DNA from: Gryganskiella cystojenkinii
Taxonomy: Eukaryota; Mortierellomycota; Mortierellomycetes; Mortierellales; Mortierellaceae
DNA length: 64,000 nt
Assembly: GCA_015852425.1 (NCBI GenBank)
Contig: JAAAIG010000096.1
Coordinates: 1 to 64,000, forward strand
Reading direction: 5' to 3'
This document shows positions 41,787 to 54,684 of the stretch, piece by piece. Both the position numbers and the translations under genes were made by a program. The notes under the pieces are model-generated. The model was given only the letters and a program-made list of their open reading frames with translations. It searched no databases and was not told the origin of the DNA. Within the stretch, counting starts at the first letter, position 1; every line of letters starts with the position of its first letter.

Positions 41787-43758
41787 TCAACGACCTTTCT
41801 TGTGACCATCGCTCAACTCGGCGATCGTATCCGTCTCGTCACTGACCGCGACCGTGGGTTCCTCCACCGGTGCCTCAATCTTTTCGTTTCCTTTCTCCAA
41901 AACCGTCTCCTGCTCAACCTCCTCCTGAGGCTGGTGCGAAGGGTCACGGTTAGGGTTAAAGACTATCGTAATGATCAAGCCCAATCCACAGAACCCTGCC
42001 ATGGTATAAAACGCGGACTGGTAGCCCTTCAACAACGCCGCCTTGTCGTTCACAACGTTGACCGGGGCATACTTGGTCGAAATCGCAGTCGCGATCGCAA
42101 TACCGATGGGTCCACCAAGCTGAATCGCTGAATTATAGATGCCGGAAACAACTCCCTGATCCTGGTTAGGCGCATACATGACAGCGTTGACCTGGTTGGC
42201 AAGATAAACAGGTGCGGTACCGAACACATTGACGACATACGCCGGAAATGGTCCCTTCCAGTACGAGTTCTTCTCGTCCATCTGAGCAAACAGGACCGCG
42301 GAAACCAACAAAAAGATCCATCCAACGATCAACAGGTACTTGGTTCGGGTCAAGGGTAAGACCTTGGCGGTCGCAACATTCATGGGGATAGAGCCGACAC
42401 CACAGACCAAGAACGCCAAACCGTTCTGCATGGTCGTGTATCCAAGAACGTTCTGGAGATACAGAGTTGTGAAGTACACCATGAGGTTGGTTGCGGATGA
42501 GACACAGACTGCTCCAAGAACCGAGGACGAGAAACGACGGGATCGCCAGATACGAGGAGGGATGGCGGGGTCAGCAACCTTGAATTCTATGACGATAAAG
42601 GCGACAAGCAAGACAATACCGACGATAAAAGGCGCAAGGGTCTGAGCGGCCGCCCATCCCCGAGCAGGCGCATCACTGAGATAATAGACAATCATGATGA
42701 TACCGCCCATGAAACAGATCAGACCTCCAGCATCGACTCCACGACGGGATCCATCCGGGTTACGGGCATTGTGTTGAATGTCAGGGATTACAAGGAAACC
42801 GATAGCGGCGAGGACTGCACCAAGGATCGCGCTCAGTCGGAAGACCCATCTAAAATGGGGGGAAGTATTGTGGAAATGGGAGAGTGAGTTCTTGTGGTTC
42901 CCTTTGGCGGCACAAAGTCCTTTGAGCACAAGAGTATTGTTTGCTTTGCTTTTTTTTACCTCCAACCGATGGTCTAGCACAAAATCAGGAGGAGGAGAGA
43001 AGGAGGGGGAAGGAGGGGGAAGCCCAGGTGGTTAGTTTTTTTTTCTCGGTTCTGTTTCAATTCTTTTTGTTCTCTTGTTGCAGTGTTCACTCTGAAAACA
43101 AATGCTGTCTTTGTCCCAGAGTTCAAACTTACATCGCCAAGGGCTCCACCCACGAGGGTACCCACGACCATACCAGAGGCTCCACAGGAACCAAAGACCG
43201 CCAAGGCTTGGTTTCTCTTGGGACCAGGTGGAAAGGTCGTCGTCAACGTCGCCAAAGCCGAAGGGATCGTCAATCCAGCGCCGATTCCCTGAAGTGCTCT
43301 GCTAATCGACATAAAGACGGGCGAGTTTGTCCATCCAATGATCAAGGACCAAAGAGAGAACCAGGTCAAACCCACGAGGAACAGAAGACGGTGCCCGAGA
43401 ATATCGCCAAGTCTTCCTGCCATAACTAAACATCCTGCGAACGCCAATGTGTAAGCCGACATGACCCTGATCATCAAAGAAGGACGCGAGATTAGAGGTG
43501 TATTCTTAAACGAGTCGCTGTATCAAAAGAACTATATGATACACGAGGGCAACAAAAAATAAAATAAAAATACCACTGCAACTGGTTGGGTTCATATTTG
43601 ACATCGGCAAGAATGGCGGGAAGAACAACGGTCGACGAAGAAATGTTGACAATCTCGAGCAGTTGAGCAAACGAGACGACGAGAAGGAGCAACCACTTGT
43701 GGGCTCGCAGCCTCGACCGCCAGTCCGTCGGTGGCTGTGGTGATGAGGGTGATGTCAT
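41787..43758 (-). CDS. DHA2-type major facilitator (drug:H+ antiporter-like) with a 14-nt micro-exon
   Basis: Four exons (43758-43574, 43466-43133, 42973-42960, 42849-41787) encode about 531 residues with roughly 14 hydrophobic segments. MFS motif A is GRLGDILGHR; a GTLVGGALGD motif C-like turn closes exon 2. The 14-nt exon (accatcggttggag) supplies T-I-G-W-R and joins to WVFRLSAILGAV, exactly the conserved W-R-W-x-F of DHA2 transporters; without it exons 2 and 4 do not share phase. DHA2 proteins export drugs or small metabolites across the plasma or vacuolar membrane. The C-terminus is cytoplasmic, acidic and polar. Substrate unknown. Confidence 0.9.
42960..42973 (-). other. 14-nt micro-exon
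   Basis: Flanked by tgctag acceptor and gtaaaa donor. Its length (2 mod 3) is what the flanking exon phases need, and its codons restore the W-R-W motif. Confidence 0.85.
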
Positions 43759-44343
43759 TTAATATTAGGTGTTGTACAAATATTTGTGTAGCTCGTCGAG
43801 ATGATAAAAAAAAGAAGAAATGAAAAGAAAAGAAAAGGTGCCCGATGCCGAGGTTTTTTAAGGAAAACTAAACGATCGGGAACATAAAAAAAAGTCTTAA
43901 ATCTCCTTTCTCCAACCGCTCCAAACCAAAGGAGAAACATTTTTTTTGTGGCCAATCACACGGCAAGAGAACCAATCTGGCAGATAAAAAAGAGAGCGGT
44001 GCTTGGGCCAGATCCAGAGATCTCTTGAGGATCATCCACAAGGCGGGGTTTCTTTTAGGGTCTTTTTATTTGTTGACTTTCATCGTTCTACCCTGTTGTC
44101 GGTTTGTGTATTGACTTTAGTGGAAACAAGAAAGACTCAAAGAGTTATTTTTCAAGATCAGCAAAAGTCCATTGCTCCAACACCTCATGTTGCCATTTTA
44201 TCCCTTTTCGCATGGGAAACACGTTTTTCCGGGAGAGCGCAAGAAAGTGAGTGACTGATTGTTTGGTATCGATGCTTTTATTTTTTATTTTTATTGTTCA
44301 TCAAGTCCTTGATCAAGAGTTCCTACAGGATTTCGCCCTATTT
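43759..44343. other. Intergenic between MFS start and LINKIN/TIP stop
   Basis: 585 bp, poly-A/T tracts, no conserved signal. Confidence 0.45.
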
Positions 44344-47288
44344 TTACAATGCGTCAAAGTTGATAATATGCAACGCCTTCTTTCTCTCCCTCTCATCCTC
44401 GCGCTATTGTCCAAGTAAGAATGCAGACAACAATCGTTAGTACAATATAATGGCATACCCGTGCAAGAGAACCATCCAAAAAGAAAGAAAGACTGCCTCC
44501 AATTTTTTTTTACCTTCTCCATCCAGTTCAATCCAACGACAACACCGGATAGGAGCGCAATCGCCGTTGCCAACGTGACAAACACCCAGGGGACATAATC
44601 GCCTGGACGGACATACAGCTCCAACGTCCATTCGTTCGGTCCTCCCTTATTTTTGTCCTCGTTCGTCGTCGCCTCACCACCTTCAGTCGATGAATTTGAT
44701 CCTGACGCTGGAGGCGATTCTGGGGGAGGGTTTGTCGGACGGGATTGATCATCTTCTTGTTGGTAAGGAATAATAATCAACTGCGAGTTGGGGATCACAC
44801 CCGCATAAGTCGTGAAGTGCTCTGGTTGGTTCCTGGTCACACCGACAAAGAGTTCCTCCACGTAGTTGTTGGTTCTTCCAAGTCCAAAGAGTGAATACGG
44901 AACGTTCAGTCCCAAGTATGTTGAAGATGGGTACTGAGCGACCTGGTTCGCACGCTTCTTTCCTGAGGTGTCCAAGATGGTAAACTTGAAGGTAGCACCT
45001 GGATAGTTCACGCCAAAAGGTTTCGCACCAGCCTTGGAGGGTTTCGTGTCGTACGCTCCACACCAGGTAGGACAAACACCGTTGGAAGCCAGAGTTTTCA
45101 AGAAGAAGGCGTCGTTGAAATAATTGTTATGAATCATGGTAATAGATCGTCCTGCCAATGCTTGTCGAGTGTTGCTGTTGCGGAGAAGCATAATATCGAC
45201 AGTGCCCTGTTTACAAGACAAAAAAAAAAAAAAAAAATGGGTGAACAAATTGCGTAACAGCATGAAATAAAGCCCGGGTCGGTACACGTCGGTCCAACAT
45301 CACTTACATCCTCATCCAGGTCCAAGAAAGCGGCAGCACGCACGTCCTGCAAGTTGTTCAGCTCATTCGCACCTTCTGTGACCTTGACAAAGCTCCGTCT
45401 CTTGGCATCGACTTCCGAGGGAACGCATCCATTGTCAGATCGACACAAGACCGACTGCAACAAGGTCGCACTCGAGGGTCTGTCATTGTTGCCAGCGGTC
45501 CCTGAGACGACCAACAGATCTGGGTATCCATCCAAGTTGTAATCGCCTACATGAACTGACACGGGCAAAATACCCTTGAATCCAGGATCTGTCAACAACA
45601 ACTGTTGACCATCCGGCAAGACATCCTCCAGTGGGAATCGAACAAGAGCCCCAGGGTTCGTGTTATGATCGGGATCTCTGCTAAAAGTGAAATTGGGATC
45701 CGCGACACACAAGTTGGTGACCTTGCGACAGTTCTTGTCATCCTTCGAGTTGCAAAGTGGCATCTGCAAATTATAGTAGATGTAGATTGAGCAGGCTCCG
45801 TGGTTATCGCATGCGGGGACAATCATGTCTACAGCACCATCGCCATCCATGTCTGCGAACGTGACCTGTCCCGCACCTGCGGGGAGCAATCCAGCGACAG
45901 CAAACTCGAATCCTGCATCCTTGTTGTTGGTATAGATCACGTAACTCAGTTGGTGAGTTGCTGGGTCCTGACACGTCAAAAAGATGTCTGATGTGGTGAG
46001 AGAGTAACGGAGTTAGAACTATTATGTAGTGTATGTCTCCTTGCGCTTCCTTCCAGGGATTGCTACATACCTGCTAAACAGTCTCCGTTCAGATCAACAA
46101 AGGCACTCGAGTGCGGGTTCGATAAGATGCACTGGGGTCCTGCTTCGCCCGTGAAATTCATCGGCACACTATACCATAGAGAAAAAGATAAAAAAATAAA
46201 AACGGTTGCGATCCGTTTTGGTTAGCAACCACTTCTTCCTTTGCTTCCTTATGAGATTTGATAAAATTTAAAAGAAAATCGCTCTGCTGGATCATCCTTA
46301 CAGCTCGAATATGGGTCCTCCTGGGTTCTTGGGATCATGAATGTTCTTCCAGACAGACAAGGGACTCGTTCCTGCCTGGTATCCTGCGAACGCATATCCC
46401 AATAGATCTGTTCGCATATCTCCGTTGACATCGAACGTCATCGGCTGTTGCGAAGTCGATGAAGGCAACGTGATGAATTCAGCATCTAATCATTTGAACA
46501 CAGTTTTGAGGTCCTTGGTTAGCCCTCTCATGGTGCGGCCGTTCAACAAGCAATAAAAACCGACAAGTTTCTTTTCTGTGCGTTTTTTTTTTTCCATTTT
46601 GATTTACCCCATCCATTGTCAATATTGCCGAGGTAAATACGCATCATGAGTTCTCCGTTGGGGTTCCGGACAGGGTCGACTTGTCCCATGACCAAGAGAT
46701 CGAGCCTTCCGTCGTGGTTGAAATCGCCTGGGACAATGTTCGTGATGATAAAGTTCTGGGGTGACTGGTCGATACGGATAGTAGCTGCTGGCAATATACT
46801 GAATGACCATGAAGCTAGATATTGAAGGTGGCAAAGTTCAAAAGAAAGGCAGCCTTAAGAGTTAGCAAATTGTAGTGTGCGGAGCATATCTTTTTCCACA
46901 GAGTCGACATTCAGTTTCATGACGTCTGTTCAGACATACGGTGGTCCCAGAGGTATATACTGAATGAGGTCTGGTCGTCGCTTAATGTAATGATGTCGGT
47001 GCTAATTGAAGACAAAAAAAAGGTGCAGCAGGGTCGTAAGTGTGAAATTCATTGAGGAGCAGAACGCTGGTTCCTTGTCATTGACAGTGGTCTCGACCAT
47101 TCAGGTCCCTGGCGTGGAACGTACTATTTGTCCCCGTTAAAGTCTCCAAAGGCCGCAACGGTGCCTTGGACATCGCCGAGTTTGACGTTGGTATCGACGT
47201 TGTAGAGTCCACTGGTAGGGTATTTGCGGGCAAGAGTGGTGCTGGCCGCGAATGAAAGTGCCAAGACCGCGGAGGTGAGTATCCTCAT
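44344..47288 (-). CDS. LINKIN/TIP (ITFG1-like) FG-GAP type I membrane protein
   Basis: Eight exons (47288-47125, 47001-46940, 46814-46608, 46485-46302, 46168-46071, 45987-45308, 45206-44514, 44403-44344) encode about 715 residues. A signal peptide (MRILTSAVLALSFAASTTLA) is followed by an FG-GAP beta-propeller region with Dx(D/N)xDGxxD-type Ca2+ loops: GDFNGDKYTD, GDFNHDGRLD, DVNGDMRTD, DLNGDCLAD, DMDGDGAVD, GDYNLDGYPD, and DLDEDGTVD, the last formed only by splicing exon 6 to 7. One membrane helix (VPWVFVTLATAIALLSGVVV) and a short cytoplasmic tail ending HIINFDAL follow; animal TIP/ITFG1 ends in a very similar FDAM. In animals LINKIN binds tubulin and RuvBL proteins and supports cell adhesion; its role in fungi is not known to me. 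The 62-nt second exon and all phases fit. Confidence 0.92.
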
Positions 47289-47803
47289 GACGAAATTTAT
47301 CTTTTTCCTTCAGAGATTGTGTTGGTCGTTTCGGTTCTGGCAGCGATTTTTTGTTTTCCGCTTTTGGATGAGTTGCTATTGCTGAGAAGAACTTCCTGTT
47401 GTTTGACAGATATGAGCACAGGAATAAAAAGGTGGTCCGGGTTGTTGAAAGAATGAGAATGTCGATGGTCAATGAAAAAAAACAGAATGTAATTCTCATC
47501 AAAACGTGGAGACGAACAAAAGAGGGGCTGTGTGTGACCAGCAGTCACACCCTTTGAATTTTTCATTTTTGCCTCGGCTGTGATGGGAATCTCACACATG
47601 CATGTTCTTCCCTTGACTCAAAGACTTTGCTAAAGAACAGGTGAAGCCCAAGCCTCGGCAATCGCTTTCCATATCACTGCATTCCCGGCTACCCACTGTG
47701 TCTGATATTTTGAAATGAAAAAGACTTTTAATTGAAGGTGTATATATACAATATGTCGAAAAAAGTAACTGAATAAAAGAGAGCACGAAAGGCAAATAGT
47801 TCT
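47289..47803. other. Intergenic between LINKIN/TIP start and cNMP/F-box stop
   Basis: 515 bp; promoter of the LINKIN gene and 3' UTR of its neighbour. Nothing else seen. Confidence 0.45.
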
Positions 47804-50446
47804 TTAAACGATAATAGTGAGACCAGGGCGTTGTTGAGCCAAGGCCCACTCCTTGCCTCGCTTGAGCGCATCCATCTTTCGAGCAAGATCCGCGTCATGC
47901 ACAGGCGCTGCCAACGATCCTGAGGAACCGTTATCGGTTCTAGAGCCAACTGCTCCTTCTCCTACAGGAACTTCCCCGCTGCCCTCCGAGGGACCGTGCG
48001 CGGACTCCGCCTCTGCAGGAGGAACGACCGCATCATCCACAGACTGGAGACAGACTGGGCCAGAGGACTTCATCTGACGGGGTGATCCCTGACCACTCAA
48101 GTCTCCAGTCCCAATGCCGGAACAACTCGAGACGTTCAGTCGCCTCAGGTGCGGGCAACGATTGATAATCTCTCGGACACCATGCTCCGTCACTCGAACA
48201 CAACCCCGAATCTCCAATTCCTCCAAAGTGTACTGACCAGGCTCTTGAGCATCCATTTGTGCGAGTTGATACAAAGAAGCATCCGAGACAGCCGACCCAC
48301 AAAACGACAAGTCCAGCTTGCGCAAGTAGGCACAACTGTCCAACAGGGCCTCGATCGCGAGATCCGTGAGCGCACAGCAGAACGACAGGGAGATGACCTC
48401 GAGTCGAGGCATGTTGGGCGACAACGCCACGATCACGGCATCGGTAAGGAAGGTACAATCAGAAAGGTACAGTTCCTTCAGTCTTGGGAAACAAGGTTCT
48501 GTCACATCAGCAGGAGCGGATGGATCGACGACCGTCATTGCTGCGGATTTCTTGTTATCCATGTCCAGGGAGATAAATGCCTCAGGGGAGATGGTCGTGC
48601 ATCGCTGCAAGTTGAGGTACTCGAGCTGTTTGGATCCATAAAAGCAGAGGTGGATAAAACTCTTGTCGGTCAAGTTCTTGCAGTACGACAAGTTCAAGTG
48701 CGAGAGCATCGGGCAACCTCGAGGACCCGTAGGAACTGCAGCCGCCTTGACCGGCTCTGTCGATTCGGGTTCTTCGACCATCTCGGTTGGTGTCTCGGCA
48801 AGAGGTGATTGTATATCGGGAGTTGTTTGATCTTGTCCTTGGCTCTGAGCATCAACATCCATATCGACCGAGGATCGTCTCGACATTTGGACTTGAACCT
48901 CATCCATAGAAACGTCAGTTGAACCATCTGTAGGAATCATATCCACCAGGCTCATTGGCTCCTCTGCTGTTTGCGATTCAAGCATGACGCCGACCAACTC
49001 TTGCTTAGGTGGGACAGTGACAGAGGCGGTCGACGTCATGGCCTCCTTGGGGTACAAACCGAAAATGGTCTCGTCGCCCAACTTGCGACAATTCGAGAAA
49101 TCGATCGATCTCAAGTTGTTGCAGTGAACACCCAGCGTTCGAAACCCAGCGTCAGTCACGTTCCAACAACTGTGTAGATCCAAATCCTGAACGCCTGGAA
49201 TATGAGCCGCCAACAAAGCGAGACCTTTATCCGAGATCAAAAAACAATCCCGTAGGGACACCGAGACGGTTCGAGAAGATTTGCGACTAAGGACCGTGCT
49301 GCAGAGATCCGCGATCAGGGCATCGCTGACAATCTTTTTGTGGACAGAGAGATCCAGGTTTCGAAGGATATTCTCGTCCTCGAGGATCATGGCATTCCAG
49401 GACTTGCAGACACGGCGAGCCATCAGAAGAGGACCTATGGGGAGAGAGTTGAGGATATGGGTGACAATTCCTGAATCCAGATCCTGGAAGCTTGCAGGCC
49501 TCATGAGTTTCTCGGGGGATTTCTTCGTGGCCAGGGAGATATTGGAGGACCGTCTCGAATTCTTTGTCATCGTCGAGGGAACCTTCAATCCTTGTTGCTC
49601 CGCCTCAGCAGGGTCAGAGGAATGGGCCATGCAGGAAGCATGAACTGGCACGTAGGTCGTATCGACCGAGGATTTCGCTTGGGCCGCATCCGCAATCTTC
49701 ATCAGATCCTGTTGTGACCAGACTGCGACACTCGCTCGACGTCTTCGAGGGTTGCTCGCTTGCAGACCACGGATCGTTGGATTCCTGCTTGTTGGTGGTT
49801 CTTGTGATTGGTCTTCTGAAGACGCGGCGTCCTGATTGAAAAAGTTTTTGGGAGAGGCCAGTGGTTCATCTCTGGGGGAGGTTGCAGCCGCTGCAGCCGC
49901 TTCGGCGTCCGAAAAGGACATCTCTTGTGAAATGTGAGACATTGAGGCTCGACGACCCCGTGTGAAATCGGTCATACAAGTCAAAGGAAGGACACTGATG
50001 GCTACATGAGAAAGAAAGAAGTGCAAACAAAAACAAAAAAAAGAAAAGAAAGAAAGAAAATATAAGGCAAGTGCACAAAAAAGGTGAGCAAATTGACAAG
50101 CACAGAAAGAAACCCCATGATATCGAGCAGTGTGTTTCATGCTGTACGACACAAATTTGCAGCAAGCATTTTCTGCTCTCGTAATCCTCTATTTTTTTTG
50201 GATACGTTACCTGCAGGGTCTCCAGCCTCGATGGGATGAATGGAGTCTTGAGAGGCTCGACGAAGAAAGGTAGATGCTTTGGGTGTCAGCGGCAATTGTT
50301 GGTCCGTGCTCTGCGGAGTTGCAACCTCATTCGGTAATGACATCGAGGACGACAGCTCTGCACTCATACCCGATATCGGGGCAATCGCTGGAGGATCGAC
50401 GTCCGTGGTACTGGTCATCTCAACCTCTTGATCCACCATCTTTTCC

Positions 50447-50483
<37 letters not shown>

Positions 50484-52295
50484 GACAAGCATTGTTTTCT
50501 AACCAGTTTTTATACAGCCGTGTTCCCTCCGAAGTGATCGTCTCTGCAGCTCCAGGAACGGCTTTGAACACAGCCTCGAGGTTTTCTTTGGTCAGGACAA
50601 ACACCTCGACCTCTGAGACGGCCCTGACGTTTGCAATCCGTGGGACGTCCAAAAGGACGGCAATCTCGCCAAAGAACTGACCATCCCTGAACCGAGCTAG
50701 GACTCGCAAGTTGTCGTCGGAAAGAATCTCAACCGTGCCCGAGGTGATAAAGAACATTTCCCGGCCAATCTCGCCGCGATGAATGATGGACTGTCCGATG
50801 TTATAGGTCCTTGGCTCAACGTTGAGGGAGAGCAAGTGAATGACCTCCGAGGAGCAACTCTGGAATAGTGGAACCTATGATCGTTCCCCCAACGAACCAC
50901 ACAAAAAGAAAAAAAATGCCAACAGTAACAAGAGGTGTCAAGATGATACAGTCAGTCAACGTGCGGCTAAAACCAACGTGATGGTCGACAAAAACGATAG
51001 GGTTCATTCTTTTTCTGTTCATGACCCTCCTGTTTGTTTCAAACTTTTACCTTGCGGATTGCGCTATGGACATCCCTCTTGGCAAAGCTTTCCGACTTGG
51101 CGTCATCCTGATATTGATCGGGTCCGCCCGTTCCACCATCCAGTGTCCGTTTGGCTGAGATAGACTGTCGTCGTTTCAAATACATCTGATACCGTTCCTG
51201 TGTCTGGTACCCGATAGCTTTCGCCATTTCAGGTGATTGTTCCATGGCCTTGACAAGATCATCGCCAGACAGGATCGCAATCGTACACCGGTTCTTGGCC
51301 AATACGTCCATGGATCTGGGGACTCGGTAAAGAACGCCGACATCACCAAAGAAATTATTCTCTTTGATTTCATAATATGTCGCCTCGTTATCATGCGACA
51401 CAACTTTGACGGTTCCGCGGAGGACATAAAACATGGCACTCGATTGCTCTGATCGGTGGATGATATGATCCTGGGGGTGATAGTGACGAATGTGCATCCT
51501 TGAGGCGAGGAGTTGGATTCCGTGATCGGTACAGTCCTTGAAGAGAGGGTGTTCACTCAACGATTGTGAGAGTTTTGGGGGGACAGTTGTAGGGGTTAAC
51601 GAAGAAGAAGAAAAAGAATGGGGGAGAGGTTGGGGAGGGGGGTGTGCCAAAATGGGCGATGAAGGAGGCGATGACAGACTGCTGGAGTTGGTTGTTTTAT
51701 CGTGCAGGAACCCGTGTTGGTCGAAAGAGAGAGGAGGCTGAGGCTGAGTTTCGTTGTTATTGCTGTTGTCGTTGTCGTTGATGTTGTTGCTGTCTTTACA
51801 CTCTTGTTGTTCTCCAAAGAGTGGTTGCTCCTGTTCGGGGACTTGGTCAAGTTGTTGTTGGGGAGAGTAGGTACGTCGTTGATGAAGTAGAGAGCTCCTC
51901 CTTTGGCCTTTGACAGGTGACTCTGGTGGTGTTCTGAGAGCCGATGTTGCGGTGGATGCAGATGGATCGTGGGGTTGGTGTTGATATTGGTCTTTTGAGA
52001 AGAGGTTGTCCAAGCCAACGGCTAGTGATTGTTGAGCAGTCGATGGCGGCGGTGGTGGCGCAGGTGAAGAGGGTCTGCTTGCGTTGTTTTCGACCGAGTT
52101 TTCTGGGATAAAAGAGGAGGAGACGTCCTTGTTGTCAAAGGAGGTTGTGTCCACGACGTGTTGGGTTGTCTTCTCGTCGTTGTCGTTGGTAGGGTTAGAT
52201 GAGGTGGATCCGTTTTGAGGCGGTTCTCCGAGAGCAACAACAGCAGCAGCGGTCTTGGACAACTTTGAAGGAGGGGTGGGCGTCGGCCACAACAT
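47804..52295 (-). CDS. cNMP-binding x2 / F-box / LRR protein
   Basis: Three exons (52295-51051, 50874-50211, 50001-47804) encode about 1368 residues. Residues 1-240 are S/P/Q/N-rich. Two cyclic-nucleotide-binding folds follow: the first (about 245-360, FFGDVGVLYRVPRS) lacks the usual Gly-Glu and has a weak phosphate cassette; the second (about 416-520) has FFGEIAVLLDVPRIANVRA, closer to a ligand-binding cassette. A polyQ run (13 Q) follows. Near residue 810 is an F-box (DSGIVTHILNSLPIG...RRVCKSWNAM), then RNI/AMN1-like LRRs (LDLHSCWNVTDAGFRTLG, LNLSYCKNLTDKSFIHL, ISLSFCCALTDLAIEAL, LDLSFCGSAVSDASLY, LEIRGCVRVTEHGVREI). This predicts an SCF receptor whose action could respond to cAMP/cGMP or membrane state. 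The annotated start is the first ATG in frame; a TTG codon precedes it. Confidence 0.9.
50452..50484 (-). repeat. CAA/CAG-type trinucleotide run encoding polyglutamine
   Basis: Plus strand (TTG)n, minus strand (CAA)n, pure over about 11 units, within the cNMP/F-box gene between the second cNMP fold and the F-box; likely length-variable between strains. Confidence 0.8.
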
Positions 52296-53423
52296 CAAAT
52301 CCGAAGAGGATTGTCGTCGTCGTTTGGATGGAAGAGTGGGCTGAACCGTTGTGACAGAAACAGATATGGGGTTCTTTTTTATATTCGTGTCGTGTGAGTG
52401 ATGACCGTGTGCTTATTTTTTGGATCGTGAACGTGAAAGAGCGATAGAATGGTGATACAGAAAGAGATATGTACAAAGAAGAAAGAGGAAAAAGCTTGAA
52501 AGACTTTCGCCTGCTCTACATATGAAGTGAAGAGGAGTAGCGTAAAGAAAAAAAGATAGAAAAGTGTGGGTAAGAAAGTAAAGATGAAGAAAGAGAAAAA
52601 AAAGTTGAGTTGACACATTTTTTTTGTGAGACCAGAGGAGCACAATGAACAGTCCTGGTCCACCAGACCAGGCTAGCCAAATAAAAGTTTTTTTTGTGTT
52701 CTGGGTCCTCAGCAATCGATGATCACCACTGGCATCATTACCATGTTGTACGTCTCTCGTGTCATTCTCTTATCTCACATGTTTATGTCTTGATGACGAA
52801 GAGACGACGATCTCAAAAGATGAACTCACCAACTGCAAAAAAAAAAAAGAAGCTCCCTCTCCCCTCTTTTTTTTTCACGCCCTCTTCTCACGCCTTTTGA
52901 TCAAATTTCATTTTCATCCAATTTTTCATTTTTTTTTTTGCTTGTTGCTTTTCTGTTTTTTTTCTGGCTTACTGTTGCATCTCTTTCCCCCTTCTTTCAC
53001 CTCCTTTTCGCAGTCGTCTGTCTCTTTGTCCCAAAAATGATACACAAACAGGGTCACAGAAATTGATGAAATCCCAGTTCATGCAAACCTTTTTTTTGCG
53101 TTCAACCGTTGGCGGCTGCTGAGAAGACTTCATTTCGAGCAGAGAAATACTCAGTCACATCGTATCACGTGAATGATTTAGTTCCAACCAATAGGAATTC
53201 GCTTTCGATCATGATACCGAGTGCTTTGGACCCCGTTCGTTTGCTCCAAGTAAGCTTGATCATGTTACTTACACGTACTCCACAGCCGGTGAACCTTCAT
53301 ACCTCCTCGATCATCATCACCGATAAGCCTCCAAGCATCTGTACAGGACTAATCAAGAGTGCAAAGGATGTTTTTCTTGGTTGAGGTTGTTTTATTCCAA
53401 AAGTCTCTTTTTCATTTATTTTT
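52296..53423. other. Intergenic between cNMP/F-box start and quinone oxidoreductase stop
   Basis: 1.1 kb. Long T/C runs at 52850-53010 and scattered poly-A. No protein-coding pattern or RNA gene recognised. Confidence 0.45.
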
Positions 53424-54684
53424 TTACAGCTTACTGTGAGAGGTTGCAACGCCATTCTTGCCAATCGCAACCACGGCTTTTCCAAACGTCTTTCTTGACG
53501 CCAAATCGTTCAGCCCAACCTTGACTGAATCCAGACCGTCATAGACCCTCTCATACACCACGGGGACCAACTTTTCGGTCGCAAACATTTCCAAGAGTTC
53601 CTTCCAGACTTTAGCGACCGTGGCGAGATCGTATTTCTGGTAAGCACCCCAATGGACACCGACCACAGAAATATTCTTGAGCAAGATCCTGTTGGCGGGG
53701 ATCTTTTCGATAGTTCCAGCTGCGAAACCGACTACCAGGATACGAGCACACCAGGCGGCACATCTCAACGAATCATTGATCAAACCAACAGGGTCATAGA
53801 TCACATCGACACCCTTGCCTCCCGTAATCTTGAGAACCTGAGCGGCCCAGTCCTTGTCACGGTAGTTGACACCATAATCGGCCCCGTTCTTGAGCGCAAT
53901 GTCGAGCTTGTCCTGGGAACCAGCAGTCGCAATGACTTTGGCACCGAGGGCGCGAGCGATCTGAACTGCACAGAGTCCGACACCTCCAGCGGCGGCATGG
54001 ACAAGACACCATTCTCCGGATTTCAGTTGAGCACGTTCGACCAAGGCCGCGTAACTGGTTGGGTAAGTGATAAAAAGGCCGGCGGCCTGAGCAAAGGACA
54101 GGTTATCGGGGATAGGGAGGACAGTCTTGGCGTTGCAGGCGAGTTTCTCCGCGTAACAACCCTGAGTCGATCCAAAGACTCGATCGCCAACCTTAAAATG
54201 ACCCTTGGTCTCGGGGTGAATCTTGGTGATGGTACCTGCAAACTGTTTTTTGATAATAGATGATGAATGTGTTTGTTAGCGATCTGTTGCAGATATTAAC
54301 AAAGTGGATTGAGTGTATAGAGCGCATAATAGCATGTCTGGCGATCGTCTTTTTTCTTTTTTACCTCGGCGCCGGGAATATAGGGGTATGGGGGCTTGAT
54401 TTGGTACTTTTCTTGAACCTGTTTGTAGCCAAGTTGACGATGATAGGTCAGTCAACAGTTCAAAATACAAAAAATAGTCGATAGAATATGAAGTCGACTG
54501 AGAGCTAGGGAGAGAGAGCTGTGTGTATTCACGAGGACAGTACCTGCAAGATATCGAAAAAGTTGAGACCGGCAGCAGCAACGTCAACGAGGACCTCGCC
54601 TTTCTTGAGGACGGGCTCGGGCACGGTCTGGACACGCATCTCGTCGACAGAGGACAATGCCTTTTCAATAAGAATGGCCTTCAT
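53424..54684 (-). CDS. Zinc-free quinone oxidoreductase (zeta-crystallin type, MDR family)
   Basis: Three exons (54684-54544, 54418-54365, 54242-53424) encode about 337 residues, the usual length. N-terminal GroES-like part: MKAILIEKALSSVDEM ... AAAGLNFFDILQ, then KPPYPYIPGAE across exon 2. The NADPH-binding Rossmann part has HAAAGGVGLCAVQIARALGA and KVIATAGSQDKLDIAL; FVPxxxxC/Zn ligands of true alcohol dehydrogenases are absent. YDPVGLINDSLRC and LVVGFAAGTIEKIP are conserved further on. It should reduce quinones or activated alkenes with NADPH, probably in the cytosol. It is divergent from the H+-ATPase gene across 0.94 kb. Confidence 0.93.

Noticed and set aside
41948..41958. GGTTAGGGTTA telomere-like sequence
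   Set aside because: Less than two TTAGGG units, inside the coding sequence of the MFS gene; chance.
53652..54263. 203-codon plus-strand open frame
   Set aside because: Antisense of the quinone oxidoreductase, whose family motifs are unmistakable.
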